Shown here piece by piece: positions 19,522 to 30,000 of a stretch of 64,000 bases of DNA (position 1 is the stretch's first letter; every line of letters starts with the position of its first letter). A program made the translations under genes and the position numbers. The notes beneath the pieces were generated by a model. The model saw only the letters and a list, made by a program, of their open reading frames with translations. It made no database searches and was not told where the DNA came from. The stretch comes from an uncultured Lachnospiraceae bacterium (GTDB lineage Bacteria > Bacillota > Clostridia > Lachnospirales > Lachnospiraceae), in the NCBI GenBank assembly GCA_947588675.1, contig CANPYY010000012.1, forward strand, positions 1 through 64,000. Reading direction: 5' to 3'.

Positions 19522-20232
19522 CTAATACCAGTCTTCGTCTATACGTCTGCCTCTTTCGGCTTTTCTTACATTTTCAGGTAAAGTTCCAAATTCAACATCT
19601 TCACCCGGACGGCTCTGTGAAATTACTGCCATACTTTCGGAAAGCCAGTCAAATACACCTCTGAAATCCTGATTCCTTAATTCAATAACCCGCTTTGTAA
19701 GTGAAAAAAGTTCATCCTGGTCATAATCACCTGTACCTAACGCCCAAAAACTCAGATGTCCATTTGAACCCTTTGATTCTGCCATTTTTATTTTCTGCGC
19801 AGCCTGCATCATTGCGCTTTCCGAAGATGTAGACAACCCGTCAGTAATCATAAATATCCATGGTTTATGACACGGCGTTCCCAGATTATGATATAAACCG
19901 GTACGTTCCTTTACCATATCAACAGCCTTGTCTATACCTGCCGCCATATCAGTCCTTCCACCTGCCCTAAGTACCGGTACAGGCATTTCTGTAACAGGCA
20001 TAAAATCACTGACAACTTTAACTTCAGAGCCAAATGTAATTAATGCAACATCTACTCTGTTCCTTGCAACCGGATCGTCAGACACATTATACTTAAACTG
20101 TTTAATACTGTTATTCAAACTGTTTATTGCATCTCCTGCCATAGAACCTGACACATCTAACAATAATGCACACGCCAGATGCGGTTCGCCACATGATTTT
20201 ATAAAATCGTCCATATTAAATTGTTTTGCCAT
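19522..20232 (-). CDS. VWA-domain protein, TerY-like
   Basis: MIDAS motif LLLDVSGSMAGDAI; LITFGSEVKVV; AGGRTDMAAGI; FMITDGLS. Confidence 0.86.
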   Translation of the reverse strand: MAKQFNMDDFIKSCGEPHLACALLLDVSGSMAGDAINSLNNSIKQFKYNVSDDPVARNRVDVALITFGSEVKVVSDFMPVTEMPVPVLRAGGRTDMAAGIDKAVDMVKERTGLYHNLGTPCHKPWIFMITDGLSTSSESAMMQAAQKIKMAESKGSNGHLSFWALGTGDYDQDELFSLTKRVIELRNQDFRGVFDWLSESMAVISQSRPGEDVEFGTLPENVRKAERGRRIDEDWY

Positions 20233-20255
20233 AATATTTATCCTCTTTTCTTTTA

Positions 20256-21569
20256 TTATTTATAAATAAGCATATCTGCTTCATCATGCAATTCTCCAAC
20301 TGTCATATCAGTAATAGCCGACTGGCTGATTGTACCATTACAGGCTTTTATACACACTGCCGCAAATAATATAATAAATATCAATACTAATGCTATAATT
20401 CCATTACTATCATGCTGTTCTTTCTGCTGCGATGTCTGAGAACCGGCTTTATATGATGTTAATGGCTCTAAATTATCATTTTGCGGCAGTATAAGTATTC
20501 CTCTCATTCTTTCTTCAATCCCGCAAAACGGACAATATTTATTATGATTAAAGTATTCATGACCTTTTACACATTTAATAATATTTGAACAATTTACACC
20601 TGCGCATTCCTGTAACGTATCTATCCATTCCTGTGTTCCTGCTCTTTTTTGCGGATTATCATATCCGTCTGTAAATGTTCTTACAAATAAATTACAGATT
20701 TTCTCAGGCAACGCTTCAAATGAAGGCGCATATACCGGATATGTAATTCCTTCTTTTTTATGATAAAAAGGAAAAAATCCATCCTTAATATTATCTATAG
20801 GCTGCGGCGTTACAACTGAATTTTTATCAAATGAATCATTTATCTGCTGTATTGTATTATCCTTTGCACACGCAAATGGATGACATCCATTCATCAAAAG
20901 AGTAAATATATGCACCGCCAGAGCAAATAAGTCGCTTTCTTTAGTATAAGTAGGGAGTTTTGCATTCTTTAATGTATATCCCTCTGACAGTTTTTTCTGA
21001 ATTTCAGGAGCAATATATTCTGCCAGTCCCACTTCACATCTGTATGTTTTTCCATCAGCCGAAATATGATATGAATCTGCATCTACCATCGTAATGTGAA
21101 ATACATTTTTTCTGTCATTTTCATCCAGATTTATACAGATATTCTGTGGATTAAGGTCACCGCATACCTGTCCCATTTCATGTATATTCTGCACTGCTAC
21201 ACACAGATTCATGGCGGTAAGCAGTCTTTTCTTACAATCATATGTAACCCCATTTTCATTATTGTAAACAGCAGTAATGACATCTGTACTCTTTAGTTTT
21301 GGCATAATATACCCTGCAAAACCCATACTGTCATATATAACATCCTGCGGCCATGTTATCTGTTCCAATAAATCTTCTGACATTTTAGTCTGTACCATTA
21401 ATATAAGTTTTTCTTCTCTTTCCCTGTTCCTGTACTCAGTTTTAAATATTTTAGCAACCTGCGTTACATTATTTTGTATGTTATGAATACTTCCTTCTCC
21501 GCCCCTGGCAATCTTTTCTTCATCAATTACATATACTGTACCTGATATTCCTTTATACTCAATCTTCAC
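20256..21569 (-). CDS. COG4248-like protein kinase with zinc-finger-like segment and C-terminal TM
   Basis: QVAKIFK, VCGDLNPQNICI, MVDADSYHI, YIAPEIQ, YFNHNKYCPFCG, C-terminal TM. Confidence 0.82.
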   Translation of the reverse strand: MKIEYKGISGTVYVIDEEKIARGGEGSIHNIQNNVTQVAKIFKTEYRNREREEKLILMVQTKMSEDLLEQITWPQDVIYDSMGFAGYIMPKLKSTDVITAVYNNENGVTYDCKKRLLTAMNLCVAVQNIHEMGQVCGDLNPQNICINLDENDRKNVFHITMVDADSYHISADGKTYRCEVGLAEYIAPEIQKKLSEGYTLKNAKLPTYTKESDLFALAVHIFTLLMNGCHPFACAKDNTIQQINDSFDKNSVVTPQPIDNIKDGFFPFYHKKEGITYPVYAPSFEALPEKICNLFVRTFTDGYDNPQKRAGTQEWIDTLQECAGVNCSNIIKCVKGHEYFNHNKYCPFCGIEERMRGILILPQNDNLEPLTSYKAGSQTSQQKEQHDSNGIIALVLIFIILFAAVCIKACNGTISQSAITDMTVGELHDEADMLIYK

Positions 21570-21586
21570 AAAACATCCTCCAAATA

Positions 21587-22543
21587 CTATATCTTTGATA
21601 ACTGCTCACAGGCATAAGCATTGCCGCATTCAGCAGCCATCTTATAATATTCGTACGCATTATTCCGATTGTAATTAAACGCATTCCCAATGCCATCCAA
21701 TATCAGGTCTCCTATCATCTGACACACATCACCTTTTTCTTCTTTAGCCAGCCGGGAGTTATTCGATACTGCTACCAATAACTGCAAATCCTGCTGCAGC
21801 ACATTCTGCGGAGCCTGTGTAATTCTATGAGCAATTGCTTTAAGATACGCTCCCCACGGATGTAATGCTATAACATCATCCTGTGCCAGATATCTATCCA
21901 TATCAGCAAACTGCTGTTCATTATATGCAGTAAATGCAAGCGTCCAGTATGCGTTTATTTTTAAATTGTCAATCTCATCTTTTTCGTTTTCCCGTATAAT
22001 TATGTCAGTTCTTCTTAAAGTAGCATCAAGCTTATTTATTGTATTATTACAAAGCTCCTTTGCCCGGTAATAATCTCCCTGCTTTCTTGCTTCTTCAGCC
22101 GATATATTACATTTTTCTGCATCTGCTATTATAAACGCAGCCGCATCCCCGGATGCAGGCATTGGCCCCGGATTTGGCGATGCCCCTGGATTTGGCATTG
22201 GTCCCGGATTTGGCATTGCTCCCGGATTTGGCGGTGGCGTCATTTGCAGGCTTAACGGATTTGGCGGCGGATAGGCTATCCCTGCCATATTACAATATTC
22301 AGCCGCAAGTTTTTGATTTCTGGCTAAATATATACCATACTCATACATCGAAGCTAAACCTTTATAAGCTTCGTTAAGTCCCATTTTTTCTCCTTTATGG
22401 TACAACTGATAAGCACGCGTCAGATTCTTTTCGTGTCCTTTACTTCCCAAAATACAACGCTCTGCCAATTCACATATTGCATATCCATCCTTATTATTTA
22501 CCAATTGTTCAAGCTGTTCATTAGTCGCGTTTGAATAATCCAT
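21587..22543 (-). CDS. Sel1-like repeat protein with PNPG-rich linker
   Basis: AYQLYHKGEKMGLNEAYKGLASMYEYGIYLARNQKLAAEYCNMAG and NAYEYYKMAAECGNAYACEQLSKI. Start set at MDYSNATNE. Confidence 0.72.
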   Translation of the reverse strand: MDYSNATNEQLEQLVNNKDGYAICELAERCILGSKGHEKNLTRAYQLYHKGEKMGLNEAYKGLASMYEYGIYLARNQKLAAEYCNMAGIAYPPPNPLSLQMTPPPNPGAMPNPGPMPNPGASPNPGPMPASGDAAAFIIADAEKCNISAEEARKQGDYYRAKELCNNTINKLDATLRRTDIIIRENEKDEIDNLKINAYWTLAFTAYNEQQFADMDRYLAQDDVIALHPWGAYLKAIAHRITQAPQNVLQQDLQLLVAVSNNSRLAKEEKGDVCQMIGDLILDGIGNAFNYNRNNAYEYYKMAAECGNAYACEQLSKI

Positions 22544-22566
22544 TATCATCACTCCTGTAAAATTAA

Positions 22567-23934
22567 TCATAAAATTCCAAAATATATACATAACTTTGAT
22601 ACTACGTAAGATACTCCTGACGCTATAAGCATATACAGTATAACCTTTAAGACAGTAAGTATCTGGCTGCCTGTCCCATTTTGCTGTGGCGGATATTGTG
22701 AAGGATTTGGAGGAACATAGGGCGGTGTCTGCGGCGATACCGGCGGCGGAACAGTATTATGCTTCTGTGACGGCGTAGTATTGACCTCGCTTCTGTTTTG
22801 CTGTTTTGGCGGCGGTGGCGGCACTTCAGACGAAGCGTTCAAGTACCTCATCATCCTTTCTTCCATTGCACATAATGGGCAACACGTGTTATGCCTGAAA
22901 AAGTAATGTGATTTATTTTTCGTACACGACACAATATTTGAAGTCCCAGTACCCATACAATGTATCAATGCGTCTATCCATTCCTGCGTATCTGCTCTTT
23001 TTTCCGGCTCATGATATCCCTCTGTAAATGTTCTCACAAATAACGTATATATCTCATATGGCAACGACTCAAAAGCCGGTGAATACAGAGGATATGTTAT
23101 ACCATCTTTTTTATGATAAAATGGGAAAAAACCATTTTTAATATTATCTATCGGCTGAGGTGTAACTACGGACGGTTTATCAAAAGATTTATTCATCTGC
23201 CCCATTGTATGTTGATATGAACCATTAATATCCTGTGCGCACGCAAACGGATGGCATCCGTTCATCAAAAGAGTAAATATATGTACCGCAAGAGCAAATA
23301 AATCTGTTTCTTTTGTATAAGTAGGTAACGGTATTGATTTCAATGTCCTCCCGCCGCCGAATTTCTTTTGCAGTTCAGGGGCAATATAATCAGCCAGTCC
23401 CACTTCACATCTGTATGTTTTCCCTTTGGCTGAAATATGATATGAATCGGTATCTACAAGCGTAATATGAAATCCTTCACTGCCCGTACTATCCAAATTA
23501 ACACATATATTCTGTGGATTAAGGTCACCGCATACCTGCCCCATTTCATGTACTGTCTGTACCGCTATACATAAATTTATTGCAGCAATTACTCTGTACC
23601 TGAGGTCATATTGATTATCTCCATTGTTATAAATGGACGTAATAGAATCTAATGCATTTAATTTTGGCATAATATAACCGACAAACCCATTCTTATCATA
23701 TATAACATCCTGAGGCCATGTAAGAGTCTGGTACTGTTCGTCGGTTAGTTTATAACTGACCATTAAACGAAGTTTTTCTTCTCTTTCGGGATTTCTGTTA
23801 TTAGCTTTAAATATTTTGGCAACCTGTTTATAGTTGCTTTGTATTTTATGTATACTGCCTTCTCCACCCCCTGCAATCTTCTTTTCTTCTACAAAATAGA
23901 CTGCACCGGACAATCCCTGATACTGCACCCACAT
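22567..23934 (-). CDS. COG4248-like protein kinase, paralogue of 20256-21569
   Basis: QVAKIFKANNRNPEREEKLRLM, VCGDLNPQNICVNL, LVDTDSYHI, CCPLCAMEERMM, C-terminal TM. Confidence 0.82.
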   Translation of the reverse strand: MWVQYQGLSGAVYFVEEKKIAGGGEGSIHKIQSNYKQVAKIFKANNRNPEREEKLRLMVSYKLTDEQYQTLTWPQDVIYDKNGFVGYIMPKLNALDSITSIYNNGDNQYDLRYRVIAAINLCIAVQTVHEMGQVCGDLNPQNICVNLDSTGSEGFHITLVDTDSYHISAKGKTYRCEVGLADYIAPELQKKFGGGRTLKSIPLPTYTKETDLFALAVHIFTLLMNGCHPFACAQDINGSYQHTMGQMNKSFDKPSVVTPQPIDNIKNGFFPFYHKKDGITYPLYSPAFESLPYEIYTLFVRTFTEGYHEPEKRADTQEWIDALIHCMGTGTSNIVSCTKNKSHYFFRHNTCCPLCAMEERMMRYLNASSEVPPPPPKQQNRSEVNTTPSQKHNTVPPPVSPQTPPYVPPNPSQYPPQQNGTGSQILTVLKVILYMLIASGVSYVVSKLCIYFGIL

Positions 23935-23991
23935 TTTTGTTATCTCCTTGCGTAAAATACTGATTGTCTTAAAAGATATTTTTATTAAATA

Positions 23992-24030
23992 ATTTTACAA
24001 AATTCACTCTCCGAAAATCTTTCAGATTTT
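23992..24030 (-). promoter_or_regulatory. Promoter of signalling operon B with 17-bp palindrome
   Basis: Minus: AAAATCTGAAAGATTTT-N16-TAAAAT. The same palindrome and spacing occur at 34813-34851. Confidence 0.6.
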
Positions 24031-24107
24031 TTCTTTTTTATGGTTTTTTTGTCATTTTTCACTATATATTGCTTTTTTAATAAAAATTTAATAATTAAAA
24101 TAAAAAA

Positions 24108-24137
24108 ATGCTCCGCAAAATTTCAATTGCGAAGCAT
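24108..24137 (-). terminator. Terminator of signalling operon A
   Basis: Minus: ATGCTTCGCAA-N8-TTGCGGAGCAT followed by TTTTTTTATTTT. Confidence 0.8.
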
Positions 24138-24162
24138 CAGATTCCTTTATTTAAGATATATG

Positions 24163-25572
24163 CTATTTTCCCTCATCTCCCCACACACCCAGCAAATCAC
24201 TGTAACTGTACATTTCCTCCTTTGTAAATAAAGCAAGCAAAATATAATCTATTTCATACTCCTCGCTGATTAACGGCATATTACATGCATTAAGCGTTGA
24301 ATCCGCCAAATCTATGAACATCTGCCGCGCTATGTCCTCATGATAATCATTTTCATATTCTTCCAGATATCTCTGTTGCGCTACAGTATGTATAAGAGGA
24401 AGCAAATCTTCCCTCTGTATCATAAGGCATCGCTGCTTATTATCAAGTCCGGACTGCCTTAATACTTCTTTGGCTTCCTTTACGGTATTGATTTTAACCG
24501 GTTTCAGATATATTTCTTTAAGCAGTACATATACCCAGTTTGGTACTTCTTCATCGTCAGGCATCTCATTTAATTTCTGTATTCCCCATTTAATTCTTAA
24601 TGACATTTCCCAATGCGACGGTATATTATAGAGATATGACAGATATTTTTCCGTAACCGGTTTTACAAAACCCAAATGTGTTTTTTTACCCTTGTCTTTC
24701 CAATCGTCCGAAGCTGTAAATACTTCCGATACAAGCCTTGAATTAGTTATTTTATCTGAATATACGTCTTTGGCAAGTTCAATTATCATATTACCCAGAT
24801 TTTCAGATACATTATATAAAGCAGACTTGCGATGGCTCATAATAAACTTTTCTATTGTTTCACGACAATCCGGATTAGCTATATCCTTTTTTTCCGCAAT
24901 CCATTTGTCGTATCCTGTCCCGTTAAGGAGCAGATTCATCTGTTTCTTTTCTTCACGCCGTATTTCTTCTATTATGTTATGCTTATATATTAAAAGATAG
25001 TCGAGCATAGTCTGGCTGTAACCTTTAAACCATTCTGCATTGTCACACATCCACATAATGAAATCTCCCGCAGCCATTCCCTTTTTACTTTCATATTGAT
25101 TAAGTAACTCTCTTGTACTGTTAGTTTTTATAGTAGAAAATGAAATATCCAGACTTGCCTCAAATTTTTCCATCATGCTGATACAGTCGTCATAAGATAT
25201 ATTGTTTTCCAATCCATATAGAAATATAATTTCCCGGTAATCATTAATCTGGAAGGAGGGCTGCCCGAGTCCTTTCGTCAGATACTCCTCCGTTTCCTCT
25301 TTACCAAGTTCCATCGCAAAACACATCTCATAAACGGCGTCCCTTGATGGTTTGGCATAACCATGTATTCCAAACCACCTCCGTATGGTAGGCATAGTTG
25401 CAATATTTCTTCTGTTTGTCCTTTTTCTAAATTCTTTCAGGGCAAGGGTTCTGTTTCCTTCGCCTTTTTCTCCTTCTTCATACTGATATCCCATTTTTTC
25501 AATGATAAAAGCATCAAATCTGATAAAATTACGTTTCCCGGCTACTTCATGTATATAGTCTGCAAATATCAT
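24163..25572 (-). CDS. Uncharacterised protein with possible N-terminal HTH-like region
   Basis: 469 aa. TMPTIRRWFGIHGYAKPSRDAVYEMCFAMELGKEETEEYL resembles an XRE-type HTH by eye. No confident family. Confidence 0.5.
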   Translation of the reverse strand: MIFADYIHEVAGKRNFIRFDAFIIEKMGYQYEEGEKGEGNRTLALKEFRKRTNRRNIATMPTIRRWFGIHGYAKPSRDAVYEMCFAMELGKEETEEYLTKGLGQPSFQINDYREIIFLYGLENNISYDDCISMMEKFEASLDISFSTIKTNSTRELLNQYESKKGMAAGDFIMWMCDNAEWFKGYSQTMLDYLLIYKHNIIEEIRREEKKQMNLLLNGTGYDKWIAEKKDIANPDCRETIEKFIMSHRKSALYNVSENLGNMIIELAKDVYSDKITNSRLVSEVFTASDDWKDKGKKTHLGFVKPVTEKYLSYLYNIPSHWEMSLRIKWGIQKLNEMPDDEEVPNWVYVLLKEIYLKPVKINTVKEAKEVLRQSGLDNKQRCLMIQREDLLPLIHTVAQQRYLEEYENDYHEDIARQMFIDLADSTLNACNMPLISEEYEIDYILLALFTKEEMYSYSDLLGVWGDEGK

Positions 25573-25589
25573 TTCTGTACTCTCCTGTC

Positions 25590-26999
25590 CTAATCAATTA
25601 TTCCTATAAAACCATCTGACCTTTTAGTTTTTTTACTGCTTTTTGGCGCCTCGGTTTTTTTCGGTTCCTGAGTTTTTTTAGGCGCATAAGTTTTCTGAGG
25701 CGCCTCGGTTTTTTTCGGCTCTTGAGTTTTGGTTTCTTTTTTCTTTGGTTTAGCCGTTTTTTTCGGTTTTTCAGTTTTTACCGGTTTGTCCGTTTCTTCA
25801 GCCTGTGGTATTATTGTCGGCTGCACCGGCTGTATCGGCTCCTCCGTTATATATGGTGCAGAACTTGCGTATGGCGTTATTTCAGGTATATTCTCTTTTT
25901 CTGTTTTGTTGCTCTTTTTGAAAAATCCCATTATTATTCCTGCAAATATAAATACCATAAACAAAAAACATATAAGCATTGCCGTTTTTCTGTTTTTACC
26001 GTATTTATAAGATTTAACTGCAATTTCCTGACCATCATATATATCCGACATAAGCTCGCTTACGGTTTGATACCTGTCAGACGCCTTGACATTAAGGCCT
26101 TTCATTATGGCTTCTTTTGCCTTTATGGGAATATTTATATCGGGCATATCTGCAAGCGGTTTTAAAATTTCCCCCGCCATACGTTCAATAGCGTCTAAAG
26201 GCACTTTACCCGTAAGCATGAAATACATTGTTGCGCATATTGCGTATATATCTGACCACGGGCCCTGTTTTCCTCTCGGGCGGTACTGTTCTTCAGGTGA
26301 AAATCCCCGTTTAAACAATACGGTCATGCTCTTTTGCTCTACCGCATCCTGTACCCTTGCCGAGCCAAAATCAATAAGTACCAGTTTTTCTTCTTCCTGA
26401 AATAGAATATTATCAGGGCTTATATCCCTGTGCAAAAGTCCTGTACTATGTATTTTACACAATGAACCCAGAATAGGTTTCATAAGCCTCAATACTTCCT
26501 GACCGTCCATTTTACCTTTTGCTTTTACATATTTTTTTACGCTGTCGCCTTCTATATATTTCATAATAATATAAGCGGTATTATTGGCATAGAAAAAGTC
26601 CTGAACTGAAACTATACCGTCCAGATTGCTGAACCGCGCAAGACATCTTGCCTCTTTTATAAATTTATTAAGCTTTTTATCATATTCTGTTTTATCATTT
26701 ACATATATATTAAGGTCCGTTCCGCGTATTATATCCCTGCTCACTATATCAGCCGGATAATATTCCTTCACTGCTACAGGCACTAACAGTATCTTGTCCC
26801 ATGCCAGATATGTTATTCCGAAATTGCCTGAACCAAGCGATTTTCCAAGTACATATCTTTCAGCCAGAACAGTACCCGGGAGCAGATATCTAGGACCCGG
26901 CTTGTAATTTTTAATACGCATATGACAGTATGGGCATTCATCGGAATCATCCAATATATGCATACACCCTATACATAAGTTCATACCATCAACGTTCAT
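25590..26999 (-). CDS. Zinc-ribbon Ser/Thr kinase with one TM and Lys/Pro-rich tail
   Basis: CIGCMHILDDSDECPYCHMRI, GSGNFGITYLAWD, VAVKEYYP, HRDISPDNILF, LIDFGSAR, TM AMLICFLFMVFIFAGIIMGFF. Confidence 0.9.
   Translation of the reverse strand: MNVDGMNLCIGCMHILDDSDECPYCHMRIKNYKPGPRYLLPGTVLAERYVLGKSLGSGNFGITYLAWDKILLVPVAVKEYYPADIVSRDIIRGTDLNIYVNDKTEYDKKLNKFIKEARCLARFSNLDGIVSVQDFFYANNTAYIIMKYIEGDSVKKYVKAKGKMDGQEVLRLMKPILGSLCKIHSTGLLHRDISPDNILFQEEEKLVLIDFGSARVQDAVEQKSMTVLFKRGFSPEEQYRPRGKQGPWSDIYAICATMYFMLTGKVPLDAIERMAGEILKPLADMPDINIPIKAKEAIMKGLNVKASDRYQTVSELMSDIYDGQEIAVKSYKYGKNRKTAMLICFLFMVFIFAGIIMGFFKKSNKTEKENIPEITPYASSAPYITEEPIQPVQPTIIPQAEETDKPVKTEKPKKTAKPKKKETKTQEPKKTEAPQKTYAPKKTQEPKKTEAPKSSKKTKRSDGFIGIID
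25645..25745 (-). repeat. Imperfect 54-bp tandem repeat encoding the (KKT[EQ][AE]P)n kinase tail
   Basis: GGCGCCTCGGTTTTTTTCGG recurs at 25645 and 25699. Confidence 0.7.
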
Positions 27000-27022
27000 A
27001 CTACATTATCTCCTTCAGTAAC

Positions 27023-30000
27023 TCATGTGACTATTTTCTTAACAGAAGAATAACGGCTGTATATCTTTTCTTTTCCTTTAACCCGGTATGTCCGTATTTT
27101 AATCTGTATCTTTTGCTTTCTTTTTTTATACCGGAGCTTAAATATTCCCTTATATTTCTTTATTTTTACTTTGCCAACAGATACCTTTTTAAAATGCTTT
27201 TTCTCATTTTTAACATATACCCCAATATATTCTCCATCGTACTTTTTAAGTTTTATTTCAATATATTTTATTGCGCCCTCTCTTTTTTTCTTTAATGTAA
27301 ACGTCGGTTTGATCAATAACCGCTTATTATTTTCCGTAAGAGGCGGCGCTATACCCGGTGAAGGAAGTACGGCGTCATTTTCTAATTGAAATTTCTGTAC
27401 GCTTTTATTCTCCGGTTGTAAGCTGACTACAGGCGAATTTTCTGAAAGAAGCGGGCTGTTTGTGGCACGCGGAACTAATGTGGCATAAGGCGGTTTTGTA
27501 GGCGACGGTCTTTTTGTAGCGCCAGGAGTCGGGGTCGGCAGCGGATAATCTTTATCAGAATACAGTTTTATATAATCAAACCCAAAAGAAGTGTACATAT
27601 CTGAAAGTTCCGTACCTGAGTTTGGTACCGTAGTATATATTTCTATCTTCGAAAGATATCCTTCCCATCCTCCCAGTGAATACAAATCTATATTACAGAC
27701 AGCCATTCCCTTATAGTCCTTAAAAATACCTGTTCCTATATCATATCTGGCTCCATAGGCGTCATAAAGTATAAGTCCATAAGTTTCATCAAGTTCATCA
27801 TAAGCCAGTTCAAGCCATCTGTAATACCCTTTCTCATGCGTTGTTTCGGGAGTCCAAATCGTCATCTGAACACCCGCGCGGTCATTAATTATACTATACC
27901 ACATTGTTTCTTCCATCACATAACAGGAAAACGCATCCTGCGGCCACGGTTTTTCCTGCTCAGGCTGTGGTTTTTCTGAATCAGGCATCGGGGTCGGAGT
28001 TGGAAATTCCCTCATGATATCCATATCAGATACGCTTATCTTTCCGGCATGTCTGTATGTATCTGACTCCAAATCAATATATATTACCGGTCTTATAAGT
28101 CCTTTATTATCCCAAATCACTCCGTATACCATACTACCTTCAACAAATACGCGGTTCAATTTATAATCCATAATCCACCACATGCTGCTTCCTGCCCATG
28201 GTCCCGTATCTCTTACATATATACCCGACTGTTTTGCATAATCGCTTCCCCTGCATGTTCTGGTACCGGTTGAAACATCATAAGCCATAGACGCAAAACC
28301 ATAACTGTCTTTATACAGATATCGTCCCAAAGGAAGTGTAACTTTATCCGAATTATCAAGCATCTTATTTATAATAATTGTATCTTTTTCTTCACTGTTA
28401 AACGCTTCATTATAAAAATCATTATTAAGCCATTCTCTTATACTGCTATCCTTCCATTCTGCCGTTTCTTCTTCCGCAGTGTAAAGACCCGTATCCGACA
28501 TCAGACACGCTGTATCTCCATCTACCGAAAGTACGCGCCATCTTATCGGCGTCTTTTTATCTTTAGTATCGGCCCTGCCATCTTTATTTGTATCCTCCTG
28601 CCAGTAGTTTCCGAAATATATACTGTCCCACTCGCTTCGCTCAATCCCTGTCTTTACCGTTTCTTCACTTTTAAGGGGAAATACAGATGTATCTACATGT
28701 ATTACAGGATGTACCTCATCTTCAAAACCGCTTACACTGGCAAAGCCGGTATTTACTTCTCCATATATTGTAGTTGCAATATCAGTACCCGACCTTCCGG
28801 GAGTACGTGTCCAATAACCGTTATAACCATCCATACATCTTCTCTGGTCGCTGTAAACATTTGGGCTGAAACCATAATCCTCATTTGTAAGCTCCTGAAC
28901 AGACGGCAGATATACTTTATCTATCGTATCATTTCCACCGTCGGTTCCGTATATCGGATTATCCTCGTTTACCACATAAGTATACTTCACCGCATGTTTT
29001 TCAATGCTGTTAAAAGCATCATTATAAAATTCTTCATTCAGCCATTTACGAAGACTGCAGGTTTCCCATGTCACATCTTCTTCCTTGTCATTATAAACCC
29101 TTTTTGCAACTTTACATTCGGACATAAGGAACATATCATCTCCGTCTTCTTTTAACACACGCCATTTAATCGGCTGCGGTTCATCTTCTTCGTCTATTTT
29201 ATAATCATTGTTTGTATCAATATATCTGTAATTTCCAAAATATACTATATCAGATTCCGTATAAGTTACTTTCGGAGCAGCAACTGAATCATTAGTATAA
29301 TAATCATAATCACCGGTCTGTACACTTTTTGCCTTTTTCCAGACTGACTTGGATAAATCTATATGCAGAACGGGACGCACCCCGTATTCATTAGTCATAT
29401 CGTATTGACTGTAGTCGTTGGAAAACAGTTGCCCTCTTTTATATGCTACTCTGAATACATCATTTGAATCACTGTCGCAAAAACGCAGCCACCAGATTTC
29501 CTCCGGATTCATTGAAATACTGCCGTCAGTCGCAATTCTTGTGTTTGTACTTTGGTCATTTTTACCAAAACCATATTTTATATTAACTGCTTCCTCCCCT
29601 GAAAGAAGATATATTTTTTCTGTTGTTTCATACATCCCGGTTTTTACTTTTGTTTCTGTTATTGCAGCTTTTTCACCGGCATTAAACGCTTCATTATAAA
29701 ACTCATTATTAAGCCACTTACGCAGGCCGCAGCCTTCCCATGTTACATTATCATCCTCCGTATCATTATACCGACGTTCTGCAAGTATATTATCCGCCAT
29801 TATAAAGGCATCATTTCCGGCAACGGAAAGAACTCTCCACTTAATCGGTTTTTTCTCACCATTTTCCTGTTCATAATTTCCAAAATATATACAGTCCCAA
29901 CTGCTGCGTTTTATACCGACTTCTATACTGCCTGCATCCTTATACTCTATTTTAGACAAATCAACATGTACGACAGGTCGTACTCCATATTTGTCAGTTT

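Noticed and set aside
25722-26165. 147-aa + strand ORF rich in Phe/Arg
   Set aside because: Mirror image of the Lys/Pro-rich kinase tail and TM on minus.
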